NCBI GenBank assembly: GCA_019614645.1
Contig: JABWDB010000008.1
Span: forward strand, 2,976,001 to 3,040,000
Reading direction: 5' to 3'
From: Stratiolaelaps scimitus
Lineage: Eukaryota > Arthropoda > Arachnida > Mesostigmata > Laelapidae
DNA: 64,000 bases
This document shows, in pieces, positions 39,531 to 50,270 of this stretch. The first letter of the stretch is position 1, and every line of letters starts with the position of its first letter. The position numbers were made by a program, and so were the translations under genes. The notes beneath the pieces were generated by a model, which saw only the letters and a program-made list of their open reading frames with translations, was not told the DNA's origin and ran no database searches.

Positions 39531-41304
39531 CTCTGTCTCCTTCTCTGCCCGACCTTCGGTATCTTATCACCGTCCAAGTAGATATCACAGCGGTACACTA
39601 TCTCAACTCGCTCAAAAACTGCTCTTAAATTACAGACGCACACTCACGCACACACAAAGCACGCACACTCATATCTTCGACTCCGCTAACCAACCGACAA
39701 TCTCATCACCAAACTACACCGTACCTCTCACTTTCGTTCACACGTTCTCTGTCATTCTCCCCGTTCGCCTGGACATTGATTCTGCATTCTAGTTCCGCTC
39801 CTTGTTCGTCGCGCCGTCGAAGCACGGAAATGCCACACGCCTGATTCTCAATGACGCCTCACTAACGACCTCGACCAGTTCGTACAGCTCTCTTCGTGAC
39901 GAAAAGGCTTTCAAAACCTTTCCCTAGACAACCTTGTCGACAACGTCGACATGGCTACCAAGCGCCTGCCGCCATGTGGTCGGTGCTCCATCGTCTCTCA
40001 TCGTCCTTCATTGTCGTGGTGAGCGCAGAGTAATCCACAGAAAACATCGAATGCTCTCACGACGTCTACGAAGAATGCTCGCAGTGGTAATGGGTGTCCC
40101 TGCTATCGTCATAACTATGGAGCGAATTTGCTTTTGCGAATCACTGTTGCACCTTCCGAGATACATATATATATATATATATATCATTGTATTATTTTCG
40201 TAACATTGCTCGCTTACTGGTGTCGTTGTTGTTACTATTGCTGTTACCGATGCTGTTCTTGTTGTGATTTTATTCTATTTATTTACGTCCGTTGGCGTTG
40301 CTGCTGTTGTTGCGATTAAAACAGTGAGGCAAGGAAGAAAAGGCGACGCTGGGCTTGCTTTTGAGCAAAAAATAATGTCAGCAAGTATTATATATATATA
40401 TAGATATCGTAGAGAGACAGAACAAATTCACAAAAACTTTTTAGAGGCGCCCGAACGTACGGAGGTCTATTGTATTTCTAGCCTATATTTAGTTCCTCCG
40501 TTGTTTTTCCTTCTGTGAGCGAGACGTAAACCAGTCCAGCGGTTCTCTGTGCCCGGTTAAGCGGTAGGCCACTCAGAAAGAACGCACACACGCGCATGCA
40601 CACGCCTTTCACGTATTTGCGCACGAACGCTCCGCTGTTTTCCACGGTCTGCGTATGTCTGAACACTTCTCGGTCGGTCACTTTCGGGCGCTCTCTATTG
40701 AGAAAACGATGAGTTCAACCTCCGTTAGTGCCATTATACTAAAGAGAAGTAACGCGCTCCGGCGTTCCGATAGCATCGTTTATACACATTACAATAAGTT
40801 GGATACAATTTGCTCCATAGTCGTTGGCACTTTGACCCAAACGTCATCGTATCTATTCAACTGATTGTTGAGAAGGGAGATTCTCTTCGTGCTCGCCATG
40901 TGTTCACGGTGCCGACTGCTGCGGGCAAATCGTTGCCCTTCCTCATCGGTGTCGTGCCCCCGTGGTCGTACGTCAATTTGTCTCTTGTTTCACTACTGGG
41001 CGTCTGTCACCACCTGCCCCGTTGACCACGCGCAGCCGGATGATTTCTATCTGGGTTATTTTATCCCTGTATCTTCTATCGTTACAACGAGTAATTGCAG
41101 CAACAAGTTTCTCCGGATAATCAATGGATAGTGTAGCAGCTGTTGCCGCCACACACAGGCATACATAGAGTCAAAATATTGACGAAAAATAGGTTGCTAA
41201 TTTTTTATAGTACATATATATTCATATATATATATATGTGTATATCTGTAGAGATATACGGTCTCCCCGCTGCACGTTTACTGAGATGCCACTGTTGAAC
41301 ACAC

Positions 41305-41356
<52 letters not shown>

Positions 41357-43057
41357 GTGTGTGTATCATATCAGCTGTGTTTGTGTAATATGCTTCCACA
41401 TACGTGTCTCCAGCCACCCTCTGCTTGCCATATTATTTTTCGGGTGTGCCTGCCCCTCTGTTAACCACGTCTCTTGCCTTCATATATACGCCATCTTATT
41501 TTAAAATATATGATACAACGCCTGCATTATTTCGGCGCCACTCGTCTATCAATCTGATCGATATTTGTTACGCGACAAAGCTCGCGCCTCCGTGAACATA
41601 TTCTCTATTCATCACTATAGCTCATCTCAGGATGAATTGCGGAGAGAAATTGCAACGGGTTCTCTCTGTCTGTCGCTAGGAACCAGAACAATTCGATACG
41701 GCCTCTATATCTATTGTATGTTGTTGAATGATTCATATCCAGTGAGTGAAGCCGTCAGTGTATCCATTTGCGTTCATCGTACCGACGTTATCGCAGATTA
41801 CAGCTTCTACAAGCATCAATCTACGATGCCTTTCTAGGGGCACGTACGTGCATCGACTTATGCGTGTAGATCTCAACAGTTACCTAGCAATCAAGATAGC
41901 TCGCAGTGGTAGCATAGTTGCTTCTTGGCTTCTATTTGTCGTGTAAGTGATTTAAACCGCAACAAAACTAGAGTCACACACGAACGTCTGGTTATCATCC
42001 ATCGTTCAGTCAACGGGATGGTCATTAGCGGTGGCGCAGAGGTCTCCAGAGAGGTGGCTGGCTTGCAGACCCACAGGTGCTACGCTACAGTCGCAGTTGA
42101 ATGGATGGTCATCTCGACGTTGAACGCACACTTGTCAACTGTCTTCCTTCGTTTCATAATCTCGTCTGTATTCCACCGGCGAAGAGTGAGAGAGAAAAAG
42201 AAACTTTTGTCGATTACCTACTGCGACCACTGCGGTCACCTGCTGTTGACCAGGCGTTAGATGTTCGCTGTCTGTCGATGTAGAGCTGGCTGCGAGAACA
42301 GCTTGTGTGCTGGACATCGCTACACACAGGACAGGGAACGCCACACCACCCAAGACGCATATGACGAAGGAATACGAGCAATGAGAGATAGCTCATGTGG
42401 ATACATTCAACAAACCACGCGAAATTGCATCGACGTGGCTGTTGTCGTCTTCCAACATGAGGGATTACATTTCCTGGATTTGCTTGATCACACCTTCTCT
42501 CTCTCTCTCTCTCTGTCCTTCGTTGCTACGTACAGCGACCTGCTTGTTTCTGGACGGTGAGAGGTATGTGTCTCCTAGAGTGACAAGGCTCTACGGCCGG
42601 ATGTATAGTGGCCGTTCTTACACATAGGCCCAGATTGCGTTATGAGTGATACGCCATATCCCATGTATCTACATAGCTGTGGTAGCATACAATACATTAC
42701 AACGTGCGGTGGTGGCTGTGATGATCATCAGAGAGTTGTGAAGAAGGCTGCAATAGTGAGTCGCCTTTTGATTCAGCATTACTGAGTGCTGGTTAAAGAC
42801 TGCAGTCCAACCGTCTGACCCACCTATCGAACGATCGATCGATCGACCGTCCGTCGATTGCTGCTGCTGCTCGACCTGTTGTTCCTGCTGAGATGCGAGA
42901 CAGCCATCACTATAGACGCAACAACAACAAGGACAATCGTTGTCAGTGCGTCCACCAGTGGCACAGCAACCACACCTGTTGAAACCTGCTGTTCATGTTG
43001 AGGTCATTCTCTCAACGTCTTCTTTCGCAGCAGAGTGCCACTGCATTCGCTTCGGCA

Positions 43058-43063
43058 TTTATT
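43058..43063 (-). terminator. Poly(A) signal of the minus-strand regulatory gene
   Basis: The minus strand reads AATAAA here (TTTATT on plus), about 44 bp beyond the distal stop codon at 43107-43109 and about 915 bp beyond the proximal UGA at 43977-43979. Either stop could use it. Confidence 0.45.
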
Positions 43064-43106
43064 CCATCCCCGAACTATCCCGTAAGCATTTCGATCAGGC
43101 TGGGAC

Positions 43107-43976
43107 TTAGTCGTAGATGCAGTAGGGCCGGCCGCCGTGCCCGGGAACTTCCTGGGTCATGTCATCACGGCTCCAGTCCGTCAGCGGACTCTCAACGGGA
43201 CTCTCGGATGGGCTGGTACTAACGCTGCCGCCCCTGCCGAGATCCAACGAACGGCCCCGGCCACGCAGCTTCTTCGGCAAGTACGCCGGCATGAGCGCCT
43301 TGTGGTTGTTGTTGTTGCTGCTGCTGCTGTTGTTGTTGTTAATGCTGCTCGGGTTGTTACTAGTGGCGATACTGTCACAGAGGATTTTGTCGTTGCCGCC
43401 GCCGCAGCCGCCGCTGCCGTTGATCATCATAGCACTGTTGTTGGTGTTGCCGCACTTCTCGTTGTTGTGATCGTTGTTCAGCACTGCCTGCTCGCTTTGG
43501 CCACAGGTGAGGTTAGACGGCACTGGCAAGCACGCATTGCCGTTGTCCTGCTGGATCTGCAGGAAGCGGCGCAACTTCTTGTACGGTCGGACTTCGGGTG
43601 AGGCCGGCTGCGATTCCGCTGAGCTAACCGCACCGTCAGCTGCCTGGATGAGTCGTTCCTGTTCGCCTCCACCATCGATCAGGATCGGACCACGCTGTTG
43701 ACGCATCATCTCCATTGATCCCGGTAAGATCTCTGCTGCTGCTGCTAATATTGTCGTTCCGGTTGTTGCTCTTACTGATGCTGCTTTCGCAGTGGCTGGA
43801 ACATCAATGGCCTCTGGTGTTGTTGATGTTGTTGTTGTTGCTGCTGCTGTTGGAGTCACTGCTGCTGATGACATTGTAGCTGTCACTGAGATATCTGCTG
43901 TTCGTGCTGTTTGTTGTGATGCTTCTGTAGCTGATTCTACATCTGACGAGTGTATCTCCACCGAGTTGAGTGTAAG
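43107..43976 (-). CDS. Open 289-codon extension behind a single in-frame UGA (readthrough candidate or 3' UTR)
   Basis: After the UGA at 43979-43977 the same frame stays open for 289 codons to a TAA. The first 80 or so residues are Ala/Thr/Ser-rich. The rest is more protein-like: RPYKKLRRFLQIQQDNG, a Gly/Asn/Ser-rich stretch from a TTG/CTG repeat, then LPKKLRGRGRSLDLGRGG and SPSESPVESPLTDWS, ending GGRPYCIYD. The UGA is followed by C (AGG TGA CTT), the leakier class of stop context. A donor-like AG|GTGACT overlaps the stop and could remove it, but only one weak acceptor would restore the frame within the next 250 bp. Ordinary termination with the frame open by chance, helped by triplet repeats, is also possible; long frames exist on the opposite strand too. 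Confidence 0.4.
   Translation of the reverse strand, partial: LTLNSVEIHSSDVESATEASQQTARTADISVTATMSSAAVTPTAAATTTTSTTPEAIDVPATAKAASVRATTGTTILAAAAEILPGSMEMMRQQRGPILIDGGGEQERLIQAADGAVSSAESQPASPEVRPYKKLRRFLQIQQDNGNACLPVPSNLTCGQSEQAVLNNDHNNEKCGNTNNSAMMINGSGGCGGGNDKILCDSIATSNNPSSINNNNSSSSNNNNHKALMPAYLPKKLRGRGRSLDLGRGGSVSTSPSESPVESPLTDWSRDDMTQEVPGHGGRPYCIYD
43308..43341. repeat. TTG/CTG repeat encoding Asn/Ser on the minus strand
   Basis: About 34 bp of TTG and CTG triplets read as alternating Asn and Ser runs in the minus-strand extension frame. Its triplet period keeps several frames open, which weakens frame length as evidence of coding. Confidence 0.8.
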
Positions 43977-44307
43977 TCACCTCTCCGAGTTGAAGGCGTC
44001 GGAGCTGCTGTTCTCACTGCTGTGTTTGCGGCGCGCCTTTGCCAGCTGACAGAGCTTCTCGAGGGTAATAGGCGTCCGGCTGCTGTCCGCTGGTTTACCC
44101 CCACTACCCCCGTTGCTCAGCGTTGTGTTGGCGTTGTTACTGCTGCTGCTGCCGCCGCCGCCACTGCTACCGCTGCCGCCGCCGCCTCCTCCTCCTCCTC
44201 CCCCGCTGCTATTGCCGTCCGCGATGGCGAGGCGGGTGGCGGCACAACCTCCCGTATGGCCGTCATCTGCAGAGTCATCCACACGACCTCCGCATTTGGC
44301 GCACAAC
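43977..44307 (-). CDS. Minus-strand regulatory gene, last certain exon with Cys/His cluster
   Basis: The acceptor TTATTTAG lies just upstream (minus strand) of 44307. The exon enters in phase 2 and reads 109 complete codons to the UGA at 43979-43977. It starts LCAKCGGRVDD and continues to a nearby DGHTGGC, giving a C-x2-C-x12-H-x3-C pattern that could bind zinc. This is followed by a glycine/serine tract from a CCG/CCT-type repeat, then TLEKLCQLAKARRKHSSENSSS. Together with the end of the preceding exon (ELPWEQLESLFK) it resembles the L-x-x-LF-x-x-C-x-x-C pattern found in uncharacterised metazoan proteins of the THAP/transposase-derived kind. That resemblance is from memory and weak. Confidence 0.65.
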
Positions 44308-44628
44308 CTAAATAACAGCGCAAGGAAAAGCAGAGAAATAGGAAGAACACAGGGTAAATGCATGAAGTTCGTTGTCGGCCAGATGAATAAAATAAACACA
44401 ATAGACCAAGCCAATACTGTCAACCCGTGCTTAAGTCTAAGATATATTGAACCACAGAGAACAAGACATTGTGTAGGGTGTCACACTATCGCAGATGCAC
44501 ACTGTTAATGCGGCAACAATTCTGGCCGGAAATATTTCGTCGTCGACAAAACGAACTAGTTCTATTCGCTGTCTCTAATTGCATCCAATTATGTTCAAAC
44601 GTGTTGCATGCATTCGTTTATGACTTAC
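44308..44628 (-). other. Intron of the minus-strand gene
   Basis: 321 bp with GTAAGT at the donor (minus 44628-44623) and a pyrimidine-rich TTATTTAG acceptor. No other feature is seen. Confidence 0.75.
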
Positions 44629-45265
44629 TTAAAGAGAGATTCTAGCTGTTCCCAGGGCAGCTCGTATTCGCTGGCGCCGGTTCTCACTATAATGGACACA
44701 GGCTGGTCTTGCTGATCCATGAGGCTGCTGACCTCGCGTGCGTCGTCGAGTACCACAGGCGATGAGGATGAGGTCCGCGGCGTCGCGGGCGCCGACGCCA
44801 GCGGGGAAGCGGGGACCTCGATGGGGGAGGATGCCCCACTGGGCCGACGTGAGCCCGCCTTCGTGCTGAGATCCTGGACCAGGCCACCACCTTGGCCTTG
44901 AGTGGCGGCCACACCGCTGCTGCTGCCGCCGAGCACGCCACTCATCATTGTCGCATCGTCGTCGCGTGCTCCGGTCGACCGCGGAGAGCTCTCCGAGTCG
45001 GTGTCAACCAGTCGATCGCTCGGCGTCCCGAACAGCCGGAGGCGAAGATCGGCTGATCTGCCTCCGGCATTATCCGCGGCGTGGCCGTTAGTGGTTTCGG
45101 CAGTGGGCGCGCTTCCCGTGAGGGTGAGCGACGACTCACTGCCGCACGGCGACAGACGCAGCCGCTTGCTCTCCGACGTGCGCAGGACGCACTCAGGTTC
45201 CAGGAGACCTCCGGCAACCTGGTTCGTGCTGGAGGCGTTGCTTACACTTCCCGGCGGAGTAATGC
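44629..45265 (-). CDS. Minus-strand regulatory gene, large Ser/Pro-rich exon
   Basis: 637 nt between the acceptor TTAACAG and the donor AA|GTAAGT; entry in phase 1 and exit in phase 2 agree with both neighbours. It encodes about 212 residues that are mainly disordered: KRLRLSPCGSESSLTLTG, DLRLRLFGTPSDRLVDTDSE, a possible CtBP-like VQDLSTK, and a Pro/Ser/Ala segment. The end is a more conserved-looking VSIIVRTGASEYELPWEQLE that leads into the Cys/His cluster of the next exon. Codon third positions are GC-rich, unlike the AT-rich flanking introns, which supports coding on this strand. Confidence 0.75.
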
Positions 45266-46201
45266 CTGTTAACGAATAGTGGAATTATGCGATTAGAGAT
45301 GGACAGAGTGAGAGAGACTGGAGATAGGAAGTTAGCTATGGGAGATGAATCGCGATTCGATTACTCGATAGGAGAGACATACACCTTGGTTTCAAATACT
45401 ACCAGACGTGGAGAATTCTTCGATTTCTTTATCAGCTTTCGTTATATATGGATTCTCGCCAGGTAAGACATGGTTGAAAAATAAAGCAAAAGTGGCCGGA
45501 TATGTCCAGATATCTAGAAATGCAGATCTGAGGGTTCTTACATAGGGGCTGAGAGTTAGTTCAGAAAAATGGGAAATTAATCTCGAAAGCTGGATTTGAA
45601 AAATGGTACAACATTATTTATTATATATAATATACTGTATATACTGCTGACAGTGTATACGTGTAGAACCAACTATTGGCAAGATACTCATTACATGCGA
45701 AACAGGAGAACCCTGCAGCACATGCACCCTCACGGAAACGCTGTTTGTACGCGTTGCTTTCGTTGTAATAAACGCGTACCATTTTGCACAATGCTAGAAA
45801 AATGAGATTGCAGATGCGGGGGCAAGCTACTTGGCGAGAAGGCCCTACTGGTGCCGACGGCCTCCTCCGGCGGCAGGGTTGCGTGCGTTCCAAAGGGGCG
45901 GAATGGCGAACGACGTTTCCCTGCAGAATTAAACAATGTTTAACAACAATGAGCGCGTTAAGTCCAACTGGGCACAGTCCAACTGGGTACGTTGACTCGT
46001 TCAGAGAGATAGAGAAACCCAACAAAGACCGACACATCGATTGAAAATACTAAATATATGTACTGGTGTCGAATGCAAATGACATGTACCATATGATCGA
46101 TCTGTGCTGTGTCGTCTGCTGTGTTGTCTGAAAATAATGCGACCAAGTTTGTAGCGGACCCACTGTTGGAAACACACCTATTTCACATTAAATGTACTAA
46201 C
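45266..46201 (-). other. Intron of the minus-strand gene
   Basis: 936 bp between donor AG|GTTAGT (weak but usable) and acceptor TTAACAG. It is AT-rich with no further exon evident. Confidence 0.65.
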
Positions 46202-46408
46202 CTAGTAAGCTGTCGGGTGAAAAAGGGGGTAAGATCCCGCTCCCGTGCAATGGAGAGCTACTAGTTCCCATTTGAGCGAGTATCTCGCTGGGAGAAGGCG
46301 ACGTGGGCATTTGCATGCCGCCCACGGCGGATAGCCCTCCGGACAGGCCGCCTTGCGTCTGGATCAGGCGTTGCAGGAACGCCTCCTGGGCGCTCAGGTG
46401 GCTTGCTC
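46202..46408 (-). CDS. Minus-strand regulatory gene, 207-nt cassette exon
   Basis: The acceptor CCCAACAG precedes 46408 on the minus strand, and the exon ends at donor AG|GTTAGT. Entry and exit are both phase 1 and 207 is divisible by three, so the exon can be skipped without changing frame. It encodes 69 residues beginning ASHLSAQEAFLQRLIQTQGG, then Gly/Ser/Pro-rich sequence with a hydrophobic EILAQMG and GILPPFSPDSLL. No domain is recognised. The clean frame and splice signals make it a good exon; the function is unknown. Confidence 0.7.
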
Positions 46409-46932
46409 CTGTTGGGAGTGAACACAGCAGTGAATGAGTAGTGAAATCACGACGCACAGTTGGGAAAATGCCAAGCGCTTGGACAGCTGGGGACAACGGT
46501 CCCTGTTTCCTCGAAGTGATGCTTCGTTTCATCCTACACTAGAAGACCCTCGTAGCACTGTGTCACAGCTTCTGTGTATGTATCCAGCTTTATTAGCCGA
46601 AATAGACTATCGTGATATATTTGTGATAGTCATTGGTGAATGTTAACAATGCAAATAAGTGAAACACTGCTTCACATAAATCTCTAAAGAATCGAATCAT
46701 AATATTCTAATCTGTTGGGCTATATAATGATGAACATAATAAGAACAGTACAAATGTAGTTATAAGGTTTTCTGATACAATAGTAGCATATTGTTGCATG
46801 ATATCGTGATATTACTGGAGGCATCCACCAAGAAAAAACTGCAATTCGTAGAAAATTCCCCTATTTTTCCCGAATCTGCTCCGAATAACGACGAATGACG
46901 CGATTGTGAGACCGATTATGTTAGGAACGTAC
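46409..46932 (-). other. Intron of the minus-strand gene
   Basis: 524 bp from G|GTACGT to CCCAACAG, AT-rich, with no further coding signal. Confidence 0.65.
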
Positions 46933-47203
46933 CGGGCAAAAGGAATGGCAGCCCGGAAAGGAATGGATGTCCGCTAAGCATTCCGCCCGGAACCCTACCG
47001 GCGCGCAGGTCCAACGGCACCGGTGGGGATGCAGACGGTGTAGACAATGCTGTCTCGGGCGGGGAGTGAGACGATAAAGAGAGGCCGGGACCATGGCCTG
47101 AGAAGGCCCCCCGACCGCCTCCGGGAAATTGCCCGGCGTGGGGCAACACGGACAAGAGAGCCTTCGAGCTGCGAGCTCCCTTGCGCCGCGGGGCCAAGCG
47201 ATC
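46933..47203 (-). CDS. Minus-strand regulatory gene, Pro/Gly-rich exon with CtBP-like motif
   Basis: 271 nt from acceptor TTTCCAG to donor CCCG|GTACGT, entering in phase 0 and leaving in phase 1. It starts with the basic stretch DRLAPRRKGARSSK, a plausible nuclear localisation signal, followed by ALLSVLPHAGQFPGGG, Ser/Pro-rich sequence, and PPVPLDLRAG. That last segment resembles the PxDL core of CtBP-binding sites but has Arg in place of Ser. It ends in hydrophobic SGLPFLLPG. A nuclear regulatory role is inferred from composition and motifs only. Confidence 0.72.
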
Positions 47204-47500
47204 CTGGAAACACGTCGTGATAAAAATAGGAAATGCAGGATTAGCAGTTAACTTCGAGCTGGCTCGAATTGCCCGTGATCTTAATCATTCGGTGTGTTCT
47301 GATCTCAGTATGGCGTTGTTGGAGTCGTGACAGCAATATGTCAAAGGACACGCAAGCGTCCATCCGATCATTCATTGCTGACGGTGTCCGCTGGATATTA
47401 CCACTTTGCTTTAAGGGTAACTATAGAAGGGGGGGTAGTCTGTTTGAGTGCAGACATCAGATGGCTCCTGGTGGCTCCTCCTCCTCCCCCTTTTTCTTAC
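47204..47500 (-). other. Intron of the minus-strand gene
   Basis: 297 bp from CAG|GTAAGA to TTTCCAG. No other feature is evident. Confidence 0.7.
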
Positions 47501-47660
47501 CTGTTTGCCTAACCGTTCGGTGACACAGATTCTAGTATTAAGCGAAGCGCCCTCTTCCTGAGGATGATTGTGGATGAACGAGGACGTCATAATGGCGAGT
47601 CGTCGTGTCGATGATCGATACCGCAGGTAGATGTGCGCTTTGCATTGTCCCGAACGATTG
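47501..47660 (-). CDS. Minus-strand regulatory gene, exon with FLYWCH/ZSWIM/FAR1-like Cys...HNH half-domain
   Basis: 160 nt between a strong acceptor (a T-rich tract ending GCGTTACAG) and a strong donor (AACAG|GTAAGA). Entry is phase 2 and exit phase 0, matching the next exon. It encodes 53 complete codons: NRSGQCKAHIYLRY, then RRLAIMTSSFIHNHPQEEG, and ends VTERLGKQ. The spacing Cys-Lys-Ala...Leu-Ala-Ile...His-Asn-His is the C-terminal half of the zinc-binding fold of FLYWCH, FAR1 and ZSWIM N-terminal domains, which came from Mutator-like transposases and bind DNA. The first half, with its upstream Cys ligand, must lie in an earlier exon. The open frame is seen directly; the family assignment is by motif only. 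Confidence 0.68.
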
Positions 47661-50079
47661 CTGTAACGCAACGAGAAATAAACAAACAACAAACAAATGT
47701 ACTTAGTCGCAAGAAACTGTCATCTTCTCGTACTCTTACGTTGCGTTGTGAACACAAACGAAATAACACTGTCGCAGACCATCGGGCTGCTCGGTATGCT
47801 GTTAATAATAGATTGTGGACTCGATAACTGTCCCAAGCGCGCTTTGATGCCTTCTACAGTGGGGCAAACTGGAACACACGAGCTTTTCGAGACACTACCT
47901 TACATTCCGTATGCCTATAATAATAATAATAATAATAATATTTGAAGGCCAACGTATCATCTCTATGCACAAACGATATATACGACAATGGCGCCATAGC
48001 GGGGAATATATAGCACTCTGTAGTCGCCGGAAGTATTAATAGAATCCAGAATTCATTGTCGAGACATCTGCTCGGCTGCAGCCCAGTCAACGATATTTGG
48101 TTGACATGTTTCTCGACAGAACCATTTCTCGGCGGGATCTCTCAAACGAAAGGGAATTGTCAAGTCGAACAGACATATCGACAGACAGCCAAATATGCTG
48201 GTAGACCTGCTATGACAACAGCACAACTGTGTAACACACAGCCATGAGACTCAAGCAAATTTGGGCTGAGCGTATCCAGATGTTCACTGTTAAACAACGA
48301 AGTAACGCCACGGCCATTGAAAGGTCCAGTTGTGAAATACGGTCATATATTAGTATTACAGAGACAAGCATATTCTCCGAGATAATAAATATGTGCTTCA
48401 ATGAGGGCCAATACAGAGGACATCCGAGTTCGGGGGCTTGAGAGAAAGAAATTTGTGGAGGATTTGTTCGTCCATACGCCGAGCAGGAAGCAGGCGTAAG
48501 AGTTAGCGTTCTTACTAGCATTCTTCCTTCGGTCGACATAATGAAAGAGAACAACAACAACAACAACAACAATAAAAATGATAGACAAAAGCCGGAAGGA
48601 AGGGCCGCGATATATTGTCTTATATCAAAGGATTAATAAATCGTTTTGTTTATTCGTCTCAAATCAATTCAATTCGACTCCTTCCTCTCGGATTTACCTG
48701 ACCCACCAACTGTCAGCGATTGATTCACGCTGCTCCACAGACACATCGTCTGCATATATAGCCATGCTTAATCAATTCTATACTAGCAACAATTGGCAAT
48801 GACCCGTCCAGCGACCCTGAGCACAAGCAGCGAGCGAGCGAGAGTGAGAGACAAACCGGCACCATATACAGCCATCCACAAACGTAGGTAATGCAGGACG
48901 CACGCAGACACCCACGCACGCACAAACGGTCTAATCGAAACCTTGGTCTAATTGCTTCTGCAATAATGTGTCTTACGTTACTGCCAGCTTGCGTAATCGA
49001 GCGGTCCGTTCTCGATTGTTCTCCCCATCCACCACTGTTCCCTGTCAGCCTCCTCCCACTGCGAGCTCGCCTATGCGGGCTCGCCGGTCGCTACAAACAA
49101 ATGTTTGGCAGCTGCGGTGTACAGCTTCTGCTGTCGCTCTACAAACAAATGATGAGCATGACTGCATCATCGTCAACACGGCATGGTCGTCAAGCTCAAA
49201 TTTGAAATTTTCTCGCCGTCTGGTTTGTGTCACTTCCATCGGATTCTAACCGTCCCTGACTGTTTTACGTCGACTGTTGGGCAAAGCCTGTTCTCGCCCA
49301 CTGTCGCCCTCTCGCTGCCGTTGTTCGTTGCTCTCAGCGGGAGGCCAAGACTCTACGTCGGCCGCGCCGACAGCACACACAAGGAACGCCGCTCCACAAA
49401 CGGAGCGCTCGCTGCGAAACGGGTTGGGTGGGGGCTGGGGCTGGCCGCTGGCGGTTTCCGCATCGTTTTCCCTACCTACCTACCGCTAACTACTCGTTGC
49501 TCTCTCGCCGTCTCTATCCCGCGTTCAGTCTGTTCGTGCTGTCTCCCGGTAACCTTGAACGCCACGGGCGCACCTGACCGACTCTTGCGGGAGCGTGTGC
49601 ACGCTTGGTCGCAGCGGAGCGAGACGGGCTGGGGCATGGGAAAAAAACAGTACGGGCGAGAGGGGGGGACTACAGTGGAACGGGGCCGGCGGTGACGGGT
49701 TGGCCCGTTCTGAGGGCTGGCCGTCGAGGGCTGCGTGCGCTAATACGAACCCCTATGGCGCACATTCCAAGGACATCAGCCAGCTCGTCATGAGACGAAG
49801 AGGAGCGCGAACACAACGGACTGGGAAAGATCCACACTCAGTCGCTCAGGAGATCGTCATTATCAAGCGTCGGCAAACACTAATGCATGGATCGATGAGG
49901 TACCTGCCCGTCATGGAAACTTTGTGATACTTTGGAGAGAGGGTTGCACAAGGTTGAAGTACGGATTGGACTTGTTTCCGGCACGTGATACAATAAGGAA
50001 CTATGACAGTTGGGTGCTTATGTTCTTGTCAGGTATTTCGGTCTGACCACTAACTCCTAGGCTTGCAACCAGAACTTAC
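47661..50079 (-). other. Probable intron upstream of the HNH exon
   Basis: AT- and AC-rich non-coding DNA holds an AAT repeat (47919-47941) and a CAA repeat (48551-48571). From about 48.9 kb it becomes clearly more GC-rich. If the 17-nt microexon at 50080-50096 is real, this is one intron of 2419 bp. Confidence 0.4.
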
Positions 50080-50096
50080 CTCTTGGATCCAAGCAA
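50080..50096 (-). CDS. Candidate 17-nt microexon of the minus-strand gene
   Basis: On the minus strand a long pyrimidine-rich tract ends in TTTACTAG at 50097, followed by 17 nt and a perfect donor AGAG|GTAAGT. Read from phase 0, the 17 nt give Leu-Leu-Gly-Ser-Lys plus two bases, exactly the phase 2 exit needed by the exon at 47660, making LLGSKS before NRSGQC. The codon just upstream in that frame is TAG, so a longer exon in this frame is excluded. The signals are strong, but 17 nt is too short to exclude chance. Confidence 0.35.
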
Positions 50097-50210
50097 CTAG
50101 TAAAGGAATAGATAGACTGAGATAGATTAAGAGAGAAAGAGAGAGATCGATCGTTCAGCACCACTAGACCAAACTAATCTTAACTGTTTAAGAGTGGCCA
50201 CACCATTTAC

Positions 50211-50270
50211 CTGATGCACGATCTTACGTAACAGACTAGTGCTGGGGTAGCCACAAGAACAACGCACGTT
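50211..50270 (-). CDS. Weak candidate 60-nt exon upstream of the microexon
   Basis: Sixty nt between TTTGACCAG and a donor CATCAG|GTAAAT read 20 codons in phase 0-0 (starting NVRCSCGYPS). The exit phase suits the microexon and the intervening intron would be 114 bp. The two Cys could supply missing zinc ligands of the FLYWCH-like fold. The acceptor's pyrimidine tract is poor and the sequence matches no domain I know, so this is a low-confidence suggestion. Confidence 0.2.

Larger units (their letters stand above)
29591..43057. other. Long non-coding, simple-repeat-rich interval between convergent genes
   Basis: The genes on either side point toward each other, so no promoter for them is expected here. 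The interval is dense in CT, AT, GT, TTA and CAG/TTG repeats (for example 34619-34662, 39038-39082, 39446-39530, 41325-41355). Open frames are repeat-driven or short and overlap on both strands. A patch at 31357-31616 shares three or four short blocks with 53.0-53.9 kb. No coding exon, tRNA or rRNA is supportable. Confidence 0.4.

Noticed and set aside
43137..44315. Long plus-strand open frames opposite the minus-strand gene
   Set aside because: They are Val/Leu/Ala/Pro runs created by triplet repeats on the antisense strand; splice sites and phases support only the minus-strand model.
49183..49695. 170-codon plus-strand open frame in GC-rich DNA
   Set aside because: Open frames are expected in GC-rich sequence; no domain or splice support, and overlapping frames exist.
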